Part shown: positions 9,016 through 17,591 of the stretch, in pieces | How positions within the stretch are numbered: the first letter of the stretch is position 1 | Layout of the letters: the number at the start of each line of letters is the position of its first letter | Assembly (NCBI GenBank): GCA_009391535.1 | Contig: VFHP01000024.1 | Coordinates: forward strand, 62,001 to 126,000 | Direction: 5' to 3' | Length of the DNA stretch: 64,000 bases | From: SAR202 cluster bacterium | GTDB lineage: Bacteria > Chloroflexota > Dehalococcoidia > Lucifugimonadales > UBA2985 | Made by a program: the position numbers and the translations under genes | The notes under the pieces: generated by a model | What the model saw: only the letters and a program-made list of their open reading frames with translations | Told to the model about the DNA's origin: nothing | Database searches by the model: none

Positions 9016-9680
9016 CTGAGCTTCTCGATTATGCTTATTATCTGATCTACTACGTCGGTTAGTTCTATATTGTCCGTGTTAAGGATAGTTGAATGCTCTG
9101 CAGGTTTTAGTGGTGAATTTGTTCTTTCTGTGTCTAATTTGTCCCTTTGTTTTAAATCCTGCAGGACTTGGTCAAATGTTATGCTTTGGCCAGAACCAAG
9201 TATCTCTTGATGTCTTCTTCTAGCCCTTTCTTCAGCAGAAGCAGTAAGAAATATTTTGAGATCTGCGTCTGGCAATACTACTGTACCTATATCCCTACCT
9301 GCCATAATTATATTGCCATTAGTGCCCAATAATCTTTGACGACTAACCATTGCCTTTCTTACACCTAGGAAGCGTGATATTCGAGATACACCTTGTTCTA
9401 CAGGTCTAGTCCTCAGCTGTCCGGCGACGTTTTCCCCGTCAACTTTAATCTCTGGGTTTTCGCCTGTACCTACTTCTATGATTGTTTGATTCGCTATGTT
9501 TGTTACAGCTTCCTCATCTTCCAGATCAACTTGGTTATTGATTACCGCCCAAGTAACTGATCTATACATCATACCCGTATCAATGAATCTATAACCTAGT
9601 CTAGAGGCTAGTAAAGTTCCAACAGCGGATTTTCCGGCTGCTACGGGTCCATCTATAGATATAGTTGATATTTTAGGCAA
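9012..9680 (-). CDS. cmk: (d)CMP kinase Cmk
   Basis: Phosphorylates CMP and dCMP with ATP for pyrimidine nucleotide supply. It is 222 residues, the normal length. The N-terminal P-loop is DGPVAAGKSA (10-19), followed by FIDTGMMYRSVTWA, the NMP-binding GRDIGTVVLPDADLKIFL and the lid-region Arg cluster (EERARRRHQE). The start is TTG 9680, with SD AAGGAG four bases upstream and a clear promoter at 9725-9753. It heads the cmk-plsC-glmS operon. Confidence 0.96.
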   Translation of the reverse strand: MPKISTISIDGPVAAGKSAVGTLLASRLGYRFIDTGMMYRSVTWAVINNQVDLEDEEAVTNIANQTIIEVGTGENPEIKVDGENVAGQLRTRPVEQGVSRISRFLGVRKAMVSRQRLLGTNGNIIMAGRDIGTVVLPDADLKIFLTASAEERARRRHQEILGSGQSITFDQVLQDLKQRDKLDTERTNSPLKPAEHSTILNTDNIELTDVVDQIISIIEKLR

Positions 9681-9724
9681 TAGTCTCCTTGTGACAAGGT
9701 TAACTTGTTTCCAAGCTGCGAATA

Positions 9725-9753
9725 ATTATAGATTGGTTTGACACGACAGACAA
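9725..9753 (-). promoter_or_regulatory. Promoter of the cmk-plsC-glmS operon
   Basis: On the minus strand: TTGTCT (9748-9753), a 17-nt spacer, and a perfect TATAAT (9725-9730). The predicted transcription start is near 9718, giving a leader of about 38 nt before the TTG start of cmk. Confidence 0.65.
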
Positions 9754-9855
9754 GTAGAGACAAAATGAAGTCAGTTAATCTCATCGTATCGCAATTTATA
9801 TTAATGATCCATTTTACTTACGATAGTTATATGGATAGGAAGGAACTCTTTTCTT

Positions 9856-10029
9856 TTAGGCACGTATGCTTTTAATGAATTTCAATCGATTTATAAATAA
9901 TTGATGGCTACACTTGAGACACTTGATCCCTACATCTGCACCAAGTCTATAAATAGTCCATGCGTAACCACCGCACGGGTGTTTTTTTTTGAGAGTTATT
10001 ACATTACCAATGGCTAATTTGTTGTTCAC
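9856..10029 (-). CDS. DUF951 family zinc-ribbon-like protein (YyzM-like)
   Basis: A 57-residue gene from GTG 10029 to TAA 9856. The protein contains the hallmarks of the DUF951 family: a short lead (LAIGNVITLKKKHPCGG), then WTIYRLGADVGIKCLKC and a basic tail (RLKFIKSIRA). Cys19, Cys37 and Cys40 form a probable partial metal-binding knuckle. Bacillus YyzM belongs to this family, and members are often annotated near replication or translation genes, but no function is established. It begins 10 bp after the pyrF stop on the same strand, so it is probably the second gene of a pyrF operon. The SD is weak. Family assignment is by motif recognition. Confidence 0.82.
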   Translation of the reverse strand: MNNKLAIGNVITLKKKHPCGGYAWTIYRLGADVGIKCLKCSHQLFINRLKFIKSIRA

Positions 10030-10039
10030 TTTCGTTACT

Positions 10040-10846
10040 TCATCTGTGTATATTTATATTAGTCCTCAGCTGATCTGCTGCCTGTCTTGCTATTTTAGCG
10101 AAATCACTTTTGTCTTTAGACGCGTAGATTATACCTCTGGAAGAATTTATGATGAGTCCTGCACCATCACCGTTTAATCCATACTGAATTGTGCCTCTCA
10201 GATCTCCTCCCTGTGCTCCTATGCCGGGCGCTAATATGGTCATGTCTGGGCAGATATCTCTCACGAGTTTTAACTGTTTTGGATAAGTAGCTCCTACTAC
10301 TAAGCTAACATTGCCATAAACATTCCAAGTTTCGGCCTTTGCTGCTATGTGTTGGAATAATGTATGTGGGTTTTTATCAACTTGTATAGTTAATTCCTGA
10401 AAATCTGATGCCCCAGGGTTTGAGGTGTGACATAACACAAAGATTCCTTTTTCTTTGTAGGCAATAAAAGGGTCTAATGAATCTTTGCCTAAATATGGAT
10501 TAACTGTAACGGCATCAAATTGCCATATATCAAAGAGTGCTTTTGCATATGCCTGTGCGGTTGATCCGATATCACCGCGTTTTGCGTCTCCTATAATCGG
10601 TATGTCACTTGGAATATATGCTATTGTTTGTTCTAGTGCCTGCAATCCATCCATTCCTAGAGATTCGTAGAATGCTAAGTTGGGTTTGTAGCAGCACACA
10701 AGATCTTTTGTGGCGTCAATTATTTCCTTGTTAAATAATGCTACGTCTTTTATTGGTAAAAGGTTTGGATCTGGATCTAGTCCTATGCACAACAGGGAAT
10801 TGTATTTTTTTATAGCTTCATTTAATTTAGTATCAAAGCCAGTCAT
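10040..10846 (-). CDS. pyrF: Orotidine 5'-phosphate decarboxylase (type 2) PyrF
   Basis: Decarboxylates OMP to UMP, the last step of de novo pyrimidine synthesis. It is 268 residues, longer than the ~235-residue E. coli-type enzyme and typical of the type 2 subfamily. Subfamily marks are CIGLDPDPNLLP near the N-terminus, KPNLAFYESLG, and the catalytic D-x-K-x2-D array in GDAKRGDIGSTAQAY (D87, K89, D92). VTVNPYLGKDSLDPF and APGIGAQGG complete the phosphate site. Start ATG at 10846. Confidence 0.95.
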   Translation of the reverse strand: MTGFDTKLNEAIKKYNSLLCIGLDPDPNLLPIKDVALFNKEIIDATKDLVCCYKPNLAFYESLGMDGLQALEQTIAYIPSDIPIIGDAKRGDIGSTAQAYAKALFDIWQFDAVTVNPYLGKDSLDPFIAYKEKGIFVLCHTSNPGASDFQELTIQVDKNPHTLFQHIAAKAETWNVYGNVSLVVGATYPKQLKLVRDICPDMTILAPGIGAQGGDLRGTIQYGLNGDGAGLIINSSRGIIYASKDKSDFAKIARQAADQLRTNINIHR

Positions 10847-10903
10847 GCCAATTTCCCAATTTCTATCTTAATATCAAGTTAATCAATTATAGCAAAATTA
10901 GCA

Positions 10904-11650
10904 TCATATGTGTGTCATTAATGTGTTTATTATGGTAAACGTAGCTCCTCCTATGATTATTGTGATGGTGACCTTGGTAAATATGTATTGACTGATGTGT
11001 TTTACTAGGATCCTTCCAAACAGATAACCACCTATGACCGAGGGTATAAGCAGTAAATCGACATATAAAGACTCTGCATTGACCAAACCAGTTAGCAGGA
11101 AAAAGAAAACTGTTGCTGAGTCAATGATGGATAGATAGAGTGCTAAGTTACTTCTGAAATCCACCTTGTTCCATTTTTGGTTTATCAACAACAATGTTAC
11201 TGGTGGACCGGATAGACCTGAAGAGCTTGCTAAGATTCCGCTTAAAGAACCGGCTATTATTGTTGCTATTTTCTCTCTTTTAATAGTAATCGTTCGGCCT
11301 GACATTAAAAAAAATGCAATTATCAGTATCAACGCTGATATTATTAGTTTAAGGATATATGTGGAGATTACATATAGTGTGAATATACCTATTGGTATGC
11401 TAACTATTGCACTAGTCGCCATTAGTGCTATGGTTTTTGGCTTCAATGTATTTTTGTGGGTGATTGTGATTGCGTAGTCGTTGATTAAAACCAACGGCAG
11501 AATTATAGCCACAATATTTGGAAGATCCATGAAAGGTAGTAATAATGGTACAGATATTAAGGCAAAACCGAACCCTGTAGTTGTTTTCACTGTAGATCCC
11601 AAAAACGTTACAAAGATCAAGAATATAATTAAATTTGTTTCTAATATCAT
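10904..11650 (-). CDS. TauE/SafE family sulfite/anion exporter-like permease
   Basis: A 248-residue membrane protein with about seven to eight helices. It has the repeated family features: TVKTTTGFGFALISVPLLL near the N-terminus and GSLSGILASSSGLSGPPVTLLL in the second half. The family moves small organic or inorganic anions such as sulfite or sulfoacetate across the inner membrane, usually with protons or sodium. The actual substrate cannot be read here because no sulfonate-metabolism gene lies beside it. It diverges from the 2-hydroxyacid dehydrogenase gene at 11878 across about 230 bp. Confidence 0.85.
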   Translation of the reverse strand: MILETNLIIFLIFVTFLGSTVKTTTGFGFALISVPLLLPFMDLPNIVAIILPLVLINDYAITITHKNTLKPKTIALMATSAIVSIPIGIFTLYVISTYILKLIISALILIIAFFLMSGRTITIKREKIATIIAGSLSGILASSSGLSGPPVTLLLINQKWNKVDFRSNLALYLSIIDSATVFFFLLTGLVNAESLYVDLLLIPSVIGGYLFGRILVKHISQYIFTKVTITIIIGGATFTIINTLMTHI

Positions 11651-11877
11651 TTTGACGCTAACGCATTCAAAGCTTGTTCGAGATTGTGTGTGTTTGTTGT
11701 CCTATACTTGTATCTCAGGATTGGGTCTTTGACAGTAATTGTGCGTATGTTACATCTAGATTGGGGGTGGACAATAAGGTTAGTAATACAGTCAAATCAT
11801 AAATTATCAGTAAAGAATTCATGTTAGCATTATATGGTATTTAAGTTGATGCAAAAAGATTGATTAGGGGTGATGGT

Positions 11878-12831
11878 ATGACAAGAATAGCTGTATTAGA
11901 TGATTATCAAAAAATTGCTGAACATATTGTAGATTGGAGCACACTTCCATCAGATTGTAATGTGACCTTTTTTAATCAATGGATAGATCCGTCGAATTTA
12001 TCAAATGAACTAGAACAATTTGATGTCATCGCGGCTATGAGAGAACGGACCATTTTTGACAGGCGGACCATTGAAAGCCTTCCAAATCTTAAACTATTAA
12101 TCACAACAGGAATGCGTAATGCTTCTATTGATATGACAGCAGCCCGCGAATCCGATGTAATTGTTTGTGGTACTAGTGGATCCAGTTACTCAACGGCTGA
12201 ACTCACTTGGGGGTTGATACTTTCTCTGGCTCGTAACATACCTTGGGAAAATATGAATATTAGATCTGGTAAATGGCAGACGTCTTTAGGAATTGATTTG
12301 GAAGGGAGAACTTTAGGGGTTTTAGGGTTAGGGCGTTTAGGAGGGAAAGTGGCAGCTATTGGATTATCTTTTGGGATGTCAGTAATAGCCTGGAGTCAGA
12401 ATTTGACTGACGATGTGGCTTCAAGGCATAAAGTAAAACTTGTCACTAAAGAGCAATTGTTCACTGATTCTGATGTTCTTACAATTCATCTGCAACTGAG
12501 TGATAGGACAAAAGGATTAGTAGGAGAATACGAACTTGGTTTAATGAAAGAGTCGGCTTATTTGATTAACACATCTAGAGGTCCAATAGTGGATAATGCT
12601 GCTCTGCTGAACGCTTTGAGGGCTAAATCCATAAAAGGAGCTGGTTTAGATGTTTTTGACTCCGAACCTGTTAGCGAAGATGACGGATTCTTGAATCTGG
12701 ATAACACTGTACTTACACCACATCTGGGGTATGTGACAGAAGAGGTTTATAGAATTTTCTATACAGAAACTTTGGAAGATATACTCTGTTGGTTAGCAGG
12801 AGATCCTGTTCGTATTCTAAGTGGTAGTTAA
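11878..12831 (+). CDS. D-2-hydroxyacid dehydrogenase family protein
   Basis: NAD(P)-dependent oxidoreductase of the D-isomer-specific 2-hydroxyacid dehydrogenase family. It is 317 residues from ATG 11878, chosen over an upstream in-frame codon because the SD-like AGGGGTGAT sits just before it. The nucleotide-binding glycine motif is GVLGLGRLGGKVAAIG. The catalytic trio is recognisable as Arg in NTSRGPIVDNAALL, Glu in DVFDSEPV and His in TPHLGYVTEE. The N-terminal MTRIAVLDDYQKIA is typical of a subgroup of uncharacterised dehydrogenases, not of glycerate or phosphoglycerate enzymes. The substrate is unknown. Confidence 0.88.
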   Translation: MTRIAVLDDYQKIAEHIVDWSTLPSDCNVTFFNQWIDPSNLSNELEQFDVIAAMRERTIFDRRTIESLPNLKLLITTGMRNASIDMTAARESDVIVCGTSGSSYSTAELTWGLILSLARNIPWENMNIRSGKWQTSLGIDLEGRTLGVLGLGRLGGKVAAIGLSFGMSVIAWSQNLTDDVASRHKVKLVTKEQLFTDSDVLTIHLQLSDRTKGLVGEYELGLMKESAYLINTSRGPIVDNAALLNALRAKSIKGAGLDVFDSEPVSEDDGFLNLDNTVLTPHLGYVTEEVYRIFYTETLEDILCWLAGDPVRILSGS

Positions 12832-12843
12832 TTGTTTGTTTTA

Positions 12844-12930
12844 TGGTGCCCAGGAAGGGATTCGAACCCCCACTCCCTTGTCGGGAAACGGATTTTAAGT
12901 CCGTCGCGTCTGCCCTTTCGCCACCTGGGC
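12844..12930 (-). tRNA. tRNA-Leu (anticodon UAA)
   Basis: A class II tRNA with a long variable arm. The acceptor is GCCCAGG/CCTGGGC, the anticodon loop CTTAAAA gives TAA, the T loop is GTTCGAATC, and CCA is encoded at 12844-12846. It is the last of three clustered tRNA genes transcribed leftward. Confidence 0.95.
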
Positions 12931-12983
12931 CAGTCGAAACATTTAGGATTTAGATGGAACGTTGGTGGCAGTTAGATTAGATT

Positions 12984-13059
12984 TGGAGGCGACGGGCGGA
13001 TTCGAACCGCCGAATAGAGCTTTTGCAGAGCTCCGCCTTAACCACTTGGCCACGTCGCC
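12984..13059 (-). tRNA. tRNA-Cys (anticodon GCA)
   Basis: The acceptor is GGCGACG/CGTCGCC, the anticodon stem GAGCT/AGCTC encloses a loop with GCA, the T loop is GTTCGAATC, discriminator U is followed by an encoded CCA. It is the middle gene of the three-tRNA cluster. Confidence 0.95.
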
Positions 13060-13082
13060 TTACAATCCCATTATACCACTTT

Positions 13083-13169
13083 TGGTGCCGAGGAAGGGAC
13101 TCGAACCCTTACAGGTTTGCACCCACGGCCCCCTCAAGACCGCGTGTCTACCAATTCCACCACCTCGGC
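13083..13169 (-). tRNA. tRNA-Leu (anticodon GAG)
   Basis: A class II tRNA. The acceptor is GCCGAGG/CCTCGGC, the anticodon stem CGGTC/GGCCG encloses loop TTGAGGG giving GAG, and the variable arm is long. The T loop is GTTCGAGTC and CCA is encoded at 13083-13085. It is the first gene of the cluster, just downstream of a promoter-like site. Confidence 0.95.
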
Positions 13170-13189
13170 TTTACTCATGCCAGAGTTTG

Positions 13190-13218
13190 ATTAGATCTCT
13201 ATCAATGGATTTTATCAA
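13190..13218 (-). promoter_or_regulatory. Probable promoter of the Leu-Cys-Leu tRNA cluster
   Basis: On the minus strand: TTGATA (13213-13218), a 17-nt spacer, and TCTAAT (13190-13195). The predicted start is about 13183, some 14 nt before tRNA-Leu(GAG). The -10 is imperfect. Confidence 0.4.
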
Positions 13219-13397
13219 TCGACAGTAGATGTATTCGCTAGGAATTATGTTGTCTAGGTAATTAAACTCAGCCGGAATATTTTATCATTAGAATCTTAGG
13301 CTTTCAATCTCGTTTTGGATTTTAGTTTCATAGGTGATAAACTGACTCGAGTTAATAAAAACATACGTTAATTATGGATTCCTTCTACTGAACAATA

Positions 13398-14621
13398 TTG
13401 ATCGGCAAAATACAAACATTTACTGCTTTAAAATCCGGCCCATTTGCTAGGCTTTGGGTGTCTAATTGGTTATTGTATATTTCTCGCAATGCGGAACTTG
13501 TAACGTTATCGTGGATTGTCTTGGAAATTACAAACTCACCCTCTAAAGTTGCCCTTGTTGGTGCTTGTCGCATGTTGCCAATGTTTTTGCTTGGCATCAG
13601 CTCTGGAAGTATAGCTGACAGAGTACAGAAGTTAAGGTTATTGCAATTAGTTCAGGCCATAAATATGGTAGTGGTGATTTCAGTGGTTTTGTTACTTGTT
13701 ACTGACAGATTTGAATTTTGGCATGCTTATATAGCGACCTTTCTTAGTGGTACTCTTTGGACATTAGATTTTGCAGCCCGTAGAGCCTATTACTCGGAAT
13801 TATTCTCACCGTCTGAGATAGTTAATCCCGCGTCGTTGGATACAGTAGCTATGACTGGGAGTATGATGGCTGGATCGGCATTGGGAGGAATTCTAATATA
13901 CTTGTTTGGGTATTCTGGGACTTATTTGTTTTTGGCTTCGACATATTCAATGGGATTGATCATATTAATCTCTCTACCATTAATACAACCTGCGGTACCT
14001 TATAAAGTAGCCAGGGAAAGCGTTTTTATTCAGGTTAAGAACTCAATATCAATACTTATTCATAATCAAGTTCTAATGTCAGTCTTTGTTGTTACTCTAA
14101 TACTTAATCTATTCGGTTTTTGTTATATGCAAATGGTTCCAGTAATAGCTAGAGACGTTCTGCAAGGTGACGAATTACTTTTTGGCGTGCTACTATCCTC
14201 CTCAGGATTTGGAGCAATGTGTGGCGCTCTGATATTAGCCTCGATCAACGTTAAAAAACTAGGACTGATTTATGTAATGGGTGCTTCCTTGATGTTGTGT
14301 TCTTTATTTATATTTTCCTTTTCACAGGATTATATAATATCGATAGTGTTGTTGATTTTCGTGGGATTAGGATCATCTGGTTTCGCTACCATGCAAATTG
14401 CAATACCTCTGAGAGTTGTAAACGTTAATGAAAGGGGAAGAGCCATGGGATCCGTGGCATTAGGTATTGGAGCTAGTCCTATAGGAGTGATAGCAGTGGG
14501 ATATTTAGCTGATCAGATTGGTGCTCAAAACGCTTTGGCTTTGTCATCATCCATAGGATTGTTGGTCGTTATAGTATTCGTTTTACTTTTCCCTGGTATC
14601 AGAAAATATGTTAGGGAATAA
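13398..14621 (+). CDS. MFS transporter (MFS_3 / EntS-like)
   Basis: A 407-residue major-facilitator membrane protein with about 12 helices. It resembles the MFS_3 branch that includes the enterobactin exporter EntS: FARLWVSNWLLYISRNAELVTLSWIV at the first helix, then LLGISSGSIADRVQKLRLL at the helix 2-3 loop. The second-half repeat is MGSVALGIGASPIGVIAVGYLADQIG. The start is TTG 13398; an in-frame stop lies six bases further upstream, so there is no longer version. No strong SD is visible. Substrate is unknown; no siderophore genes are nearby. It converges with the next MFS gene. Confidence 0.85.
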   Translation: MIGKIQTFTALKSGPFARLWVSNWLLYISRNAELVTLSWIVLEITNSPSKVALVGACRMLPMFLLGISSGSIADRVQKLRLLQLVQAINMVVVISVVLLLVTDRFEFWHAYIATFLSGTLWTLDFAARRAYYSELFSPSEIVNPASLDTVAMTGSMMAGSALGGILIYLFGYSGTYLFLASTYSMGLIILISLPLIQPAVPYKVARESVFIQVKNSISILIHNQVLMSVFVVTLILNLFGFCYMQMVPVIARDVLQGDELLFGVLLSSSGFGAMCGALILASINVKKLGLIYVMGASLMLCSLFIFSFSQDYIISIVLLIFVGLGSSGFATMQIAIPLRVVNVNERGRAMGSVALGIGASPIGVIAVGYLADQIGAQNALALSSSIGLLVVIVFVLLFPGIRKYVRE

Positions 14622-14660
14622 TGTTAGGACTTATGATCTTAGACGTTATAACCATAGTTT

Positions 14661-15869
14661 CTAATGGTGTGAGGCTCTGGGGTTTTTCAGCAAAACTCCC
14701 GCTCCTAATAAGCTGAAAAAACCCACGGCACATCCTAATATAAGGAATGCCTGACCAAATCCATATGTATCTATTAGAAGTCCTCCTACTATGGATCCAA
14801 TAAACATACCTAGAGTTTGAGCGGTATTAAACACTCCCATTGTTGCCCCCATTCCGTAACTTTCTCCGCTTTCCATTGCTATGGCGGTTGTAGTTGGCAG
14901 AAATGCTGCTTCACATATACCTAATAGGATGAATGTGCCAATAAGTTGCCATGTTGTCTCGGTGAATCCATAGAAGGAAACAGTTATAGCCACAAGGAAA
15001 ATTGAAATAAGAGTGATATATACCCGATTATAACGATCTGCAATTATCCCACAAGGTATTTGTAGCAACGCGGTTATCAGAACTCTAATAGCAATTGCAA
15101 TGCCTATAATTGTTCCTGAGGCTTCCATATTTTCCGTCATCATTACAGGTAAGAATATAAAACTAGGGACCATGGCGAGCATAATTGCTATTCGAACTAT
15201 CAAAACCCCTCTCATCCTAGACTGTTTAAGTATATAAATGAATACTTTGAATACGGAGTGTACTTCCTGTTTATTCTTTTCAGATTGCTGTGATTCTGGT
15301 AAGAATAATAGTATCAATAGCAATGAAACAAAGGCGGATATTCCCATGGCAAGGAATGCGGTTTGAGTACCGAAAGCGTCGTTCAATATACCGCCAGCTA
15401 CCGGACCAGAACCGAATCCAGCCATAAGTGATATATGGAATATTCCCATATAGCGACCCTCATATGTTGGTGGAGTCCAATCTGCCATATAAGCCATGGC
15501 AACAGGAAATACCATTCCGGCCCCGAATCCTTGTACAAATCTAACTATAGTTATATCAATGACAGATTCACTTATGGTATATGCAAAGCCGCAAGTGGAA
15601 AAAATAGCTAAACCAGTCATTAGGAATTTTTTACGACCATATTTGTCTGATAACGACCCAGCGAACGGTTGACAAAGTCCCATTGCTAGAGAAAATCCAG
15701 CCACTAGTATTCCCAGGTCGAACCCGGAGGCTCCTAGTTCTCTTGCATATACTGGCAGGAAAGGAACCACGAATCCCATGCCCGTCATCGTAATAAAATT
15801 TGAAAGCAGGAGTACTATGATTGGCATTCGAATAGTTCGAAGTAAATAGGGAACTCTAATTTTAAACAA
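14661..15869 (-). CDS. MFS transporter (drug-efflux-like MFS_1)
   Basis: A 402-residue major-facilitator protein with 12 predicted helices. The helix 2-3 signature is GSLSDKYGRKKFLMTGLAIF and the second-half counterpart is GIIADRYNRVYITLI. The motif FVQGFGAGMVFPVAMAYMAD around helix 4 resembles proton-driven drug or sugar efflux pumps. The start is TTG 15869 without a clear SD. An internal ATG about 14 codons in is an alternative. It converges with the MFS gene ending at 14621 and diverges from the broken MFS gene at 16238. Substrate unknown. Confidence 0.85.
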   Translation of the reverse strand: MFKIRVPYLLRTIRMPIIVLLLSNFITMTGMGFVVPFLPVYARELGASGFDLGILVAGFSLAMGLCQPFAGSLSDKYGRKKFLMTGLAIFSTCGFAYTISESVIDITIVRFVQGFGAGMVFPVAMAYMADWTPPTYEGRYMGIFHISLMAGFGSGPVAGGILNDAFGTQTAFLAMGISAFVSLLLILLFLPESQQSEKNKQEVHSVFKVFIYILKQSRMRGVLIVRIAIMLAMVPSFIFLPVMMTENMEASGTIIGIAIAIRVLITALLQIPCGIIADRYNRVYITLISIFLVAITVSFYGFTETTWQLIGTFILLGICEAAFLPTTTAIAMESGESYGMGATMGVFNTAQTLGMFIGSIVGGLLIDTYGFGQAFLILGCAVGFFSLLGAGVLLKNPRASHH

Positions 15870-16237
15870 TTATATGTTTCATGAAAGTTTTTGATTGTAG
15901 TGAATGACTTGGGGCAGCAGTGGTTTAAGCTGGATTGTTATTTTTTTGGATGTGTCGCTAAACACCGAGTATAGTGTTGTGTAACTAACTAGTCAATTAC
16001 ATTTTCCAAATGAGTATCGGTTGGTGTATTTGCAATCTAGTAGAGTTGTAATTTGTGTGTAAATAACGGTCATTGCCGTCAATGCGATTGTAATGTACGG
16101 TGTAACTGTAACGTCAATGGATGGAATTTATCTAGGTTGTAGAGTATATGCGAACAAAGTTTACAAATTTATGTACAGACAAAGGGAATTTATATCTTAG
16201 TAATTTGAACCTAAATTAGGACAATTGAGAGGTGCTC
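15870..16237 (+). other. Divergent intergenic region between two MFS genes
   Basis: 368 bp with no convincing gene on either strand. It must hold promoters for both flanking transporter genes. The only structure I see is a loosely repeated word, GTGTAA followed by C or A and a second TAAC, at about 15979-15989, 16057-16068 and 16100-16113. A short inverted repeat ACGG/CCGT lies near 16066-16079. These could be operator sites or chance in AT-rich DNA. Confidence 0.3.
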
Positions 16238-17548
16238 TTGAATAAACCTCGGATATTTTACGGCTGGTACATAGTTAGTGCTGGGATGCTGATAACTATG
16301 ATTCATGGAGCGCTCTATGTATATGGTTTCGGAGCATTTTTTGTCCATTTTCAGCAGGCATTTAACGCTAACAGGGCTCAAATAGGGCTTGTTTTAGGTC
16401 TGGCTCGTTTGGAAGGCGGATTAGTCGCTCCTTTGGCCGGTTTTTTAGTTGACAAATACGGACCAAGAAAATTGATGTTATTTGGTTTGACGTTGTTGGG
16501 TCTGGGTTTCATTTTATTATCCCAGGTGAATTCCCTGTTTATGTTTTATCTGGTATTCATAGTGGTAATGTCCACTGGTTCTAGTTTCGGATCGTCTCGC
16601 CCAATACAAATTTCTCTAGCGAACTAGTTCATTAGAAGACGTAGTAGAGCAATGGGTTTTCTGATGACAGGATTTGGCATCGGGGGCAGTTTTGTATTCG
16701 TATTTTCGTGGGTAATAGAATCTCTCGGTTGGAGAAATGCCTGTATAGTTGCAGGAATAATAATATGGGTTATAAGTTTACCTCTATCCTTATTCGTTAG
16801 GCACAAACCGGAAGATATGGGACTTAGACCAGACGGTTTCAGTGATTCCGATAATTTTGCTCCTTCAACGAGTTTATACAATCGAGATGATGAAGAAGAA
16901 GTGACTTATGATGAAGAGCCATCATTTACTGCGAGAGAGGCGTTATCTACGCGTGCTTTTTGGATGTTGGCGCCCGTATACGCTTGTTGGTCTATGGTAC
17001 CTCCCACAATGACTGCACATATGATTCCATATTTACAGCAAGAAGTAGGAGCATCTCCGGCTGTAGCGGCATTGTCTTTGTCGGCTTTCGCTTTCATAAG
17101 TCTATTTGGAAGAATCCCTGTGGGTTGGTTAGGGGATTACGTGAACCTTAAATATTTGTTGGCTTTACTATTTGTAATGATGGGTGTTGGTTTGTTGATG
17201 TTTTCTTTTATACATAACACTAGATGGATCCCAGTCGCACTAGTTATATTGGGACCGGCTTACGGTGGTAGTCTGCCACTTAGACCTGCCATACAGGGTC
17301 ATTTTTTTGGACGTAAATCGTTTGGCACTATTGGAGGGTTTCTACAGTTTGTTGATTTACCAGCTACAGTCGCAGCTCCGTTTTTGGTTGGTTGGATCGC
17401 AGATACGACAAGTTATAGGTTAGAGTTCCAAATAGTAGCGGTTTTGGTGATCATAGGGTCTATATGTGTTCTTTTAGCAAATAGACCGGTTTACGCACAA
17501 TCAAAAAAAGTTTATACTTGCGCAAAAGATGCCCGGAAAAGTGTATGA
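16238..17548 (+). pseudogene. MFS transporter (monocarboxylate/OFA-like) interrupted by an in-frame amber codon
   Basis: A full-length major-facilitator gene of about 436 codons, split by a single TAG at 16625-16627. Both halves are in the same frame and read as one protein: FYGWYIVSAGML at helix 1, DKYGPRKLMLFG in the 2-3 loop, then SLAN-stop-FIRRRSRAMGF, RHKPEDMGLRPDG in the central loop, and six more helices. The intact relative at 61212 has KWFVKQRGRA at the corresponding place, so the lost residue is almost certainly Trp (TGG to TAG). The start is probably TTG 16238 with SD GAGAGGTG (GTG 16232 is the alternative). No obvious SD precedes the Met after the stop. Either a recent pseudogene, a sequencing error or readthrough. 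Confidence 0.8.
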
Positions 17549-17591
17549 TACGATCACAAACACGATACTGTGTAGCATAAAGGAGTGGATT

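Noticed and set aside
9738-9766. A plus-strand TTGACA-17-CAAAAT promoter-like site
   Set aside because: It overlaps the better minus-strand cmk promoter, and no plus-strand gene lies downstream.
12962-13228. A plus-strand reading frame of 88 codons across the tRNA cluster
   Set aside because: It is antisense to tRNA-Cys and tRNA-Leu(GAG). Its GGFEPPN and KGLEPLQ peptides are the familiar artefact of translating tRNA T-arms.
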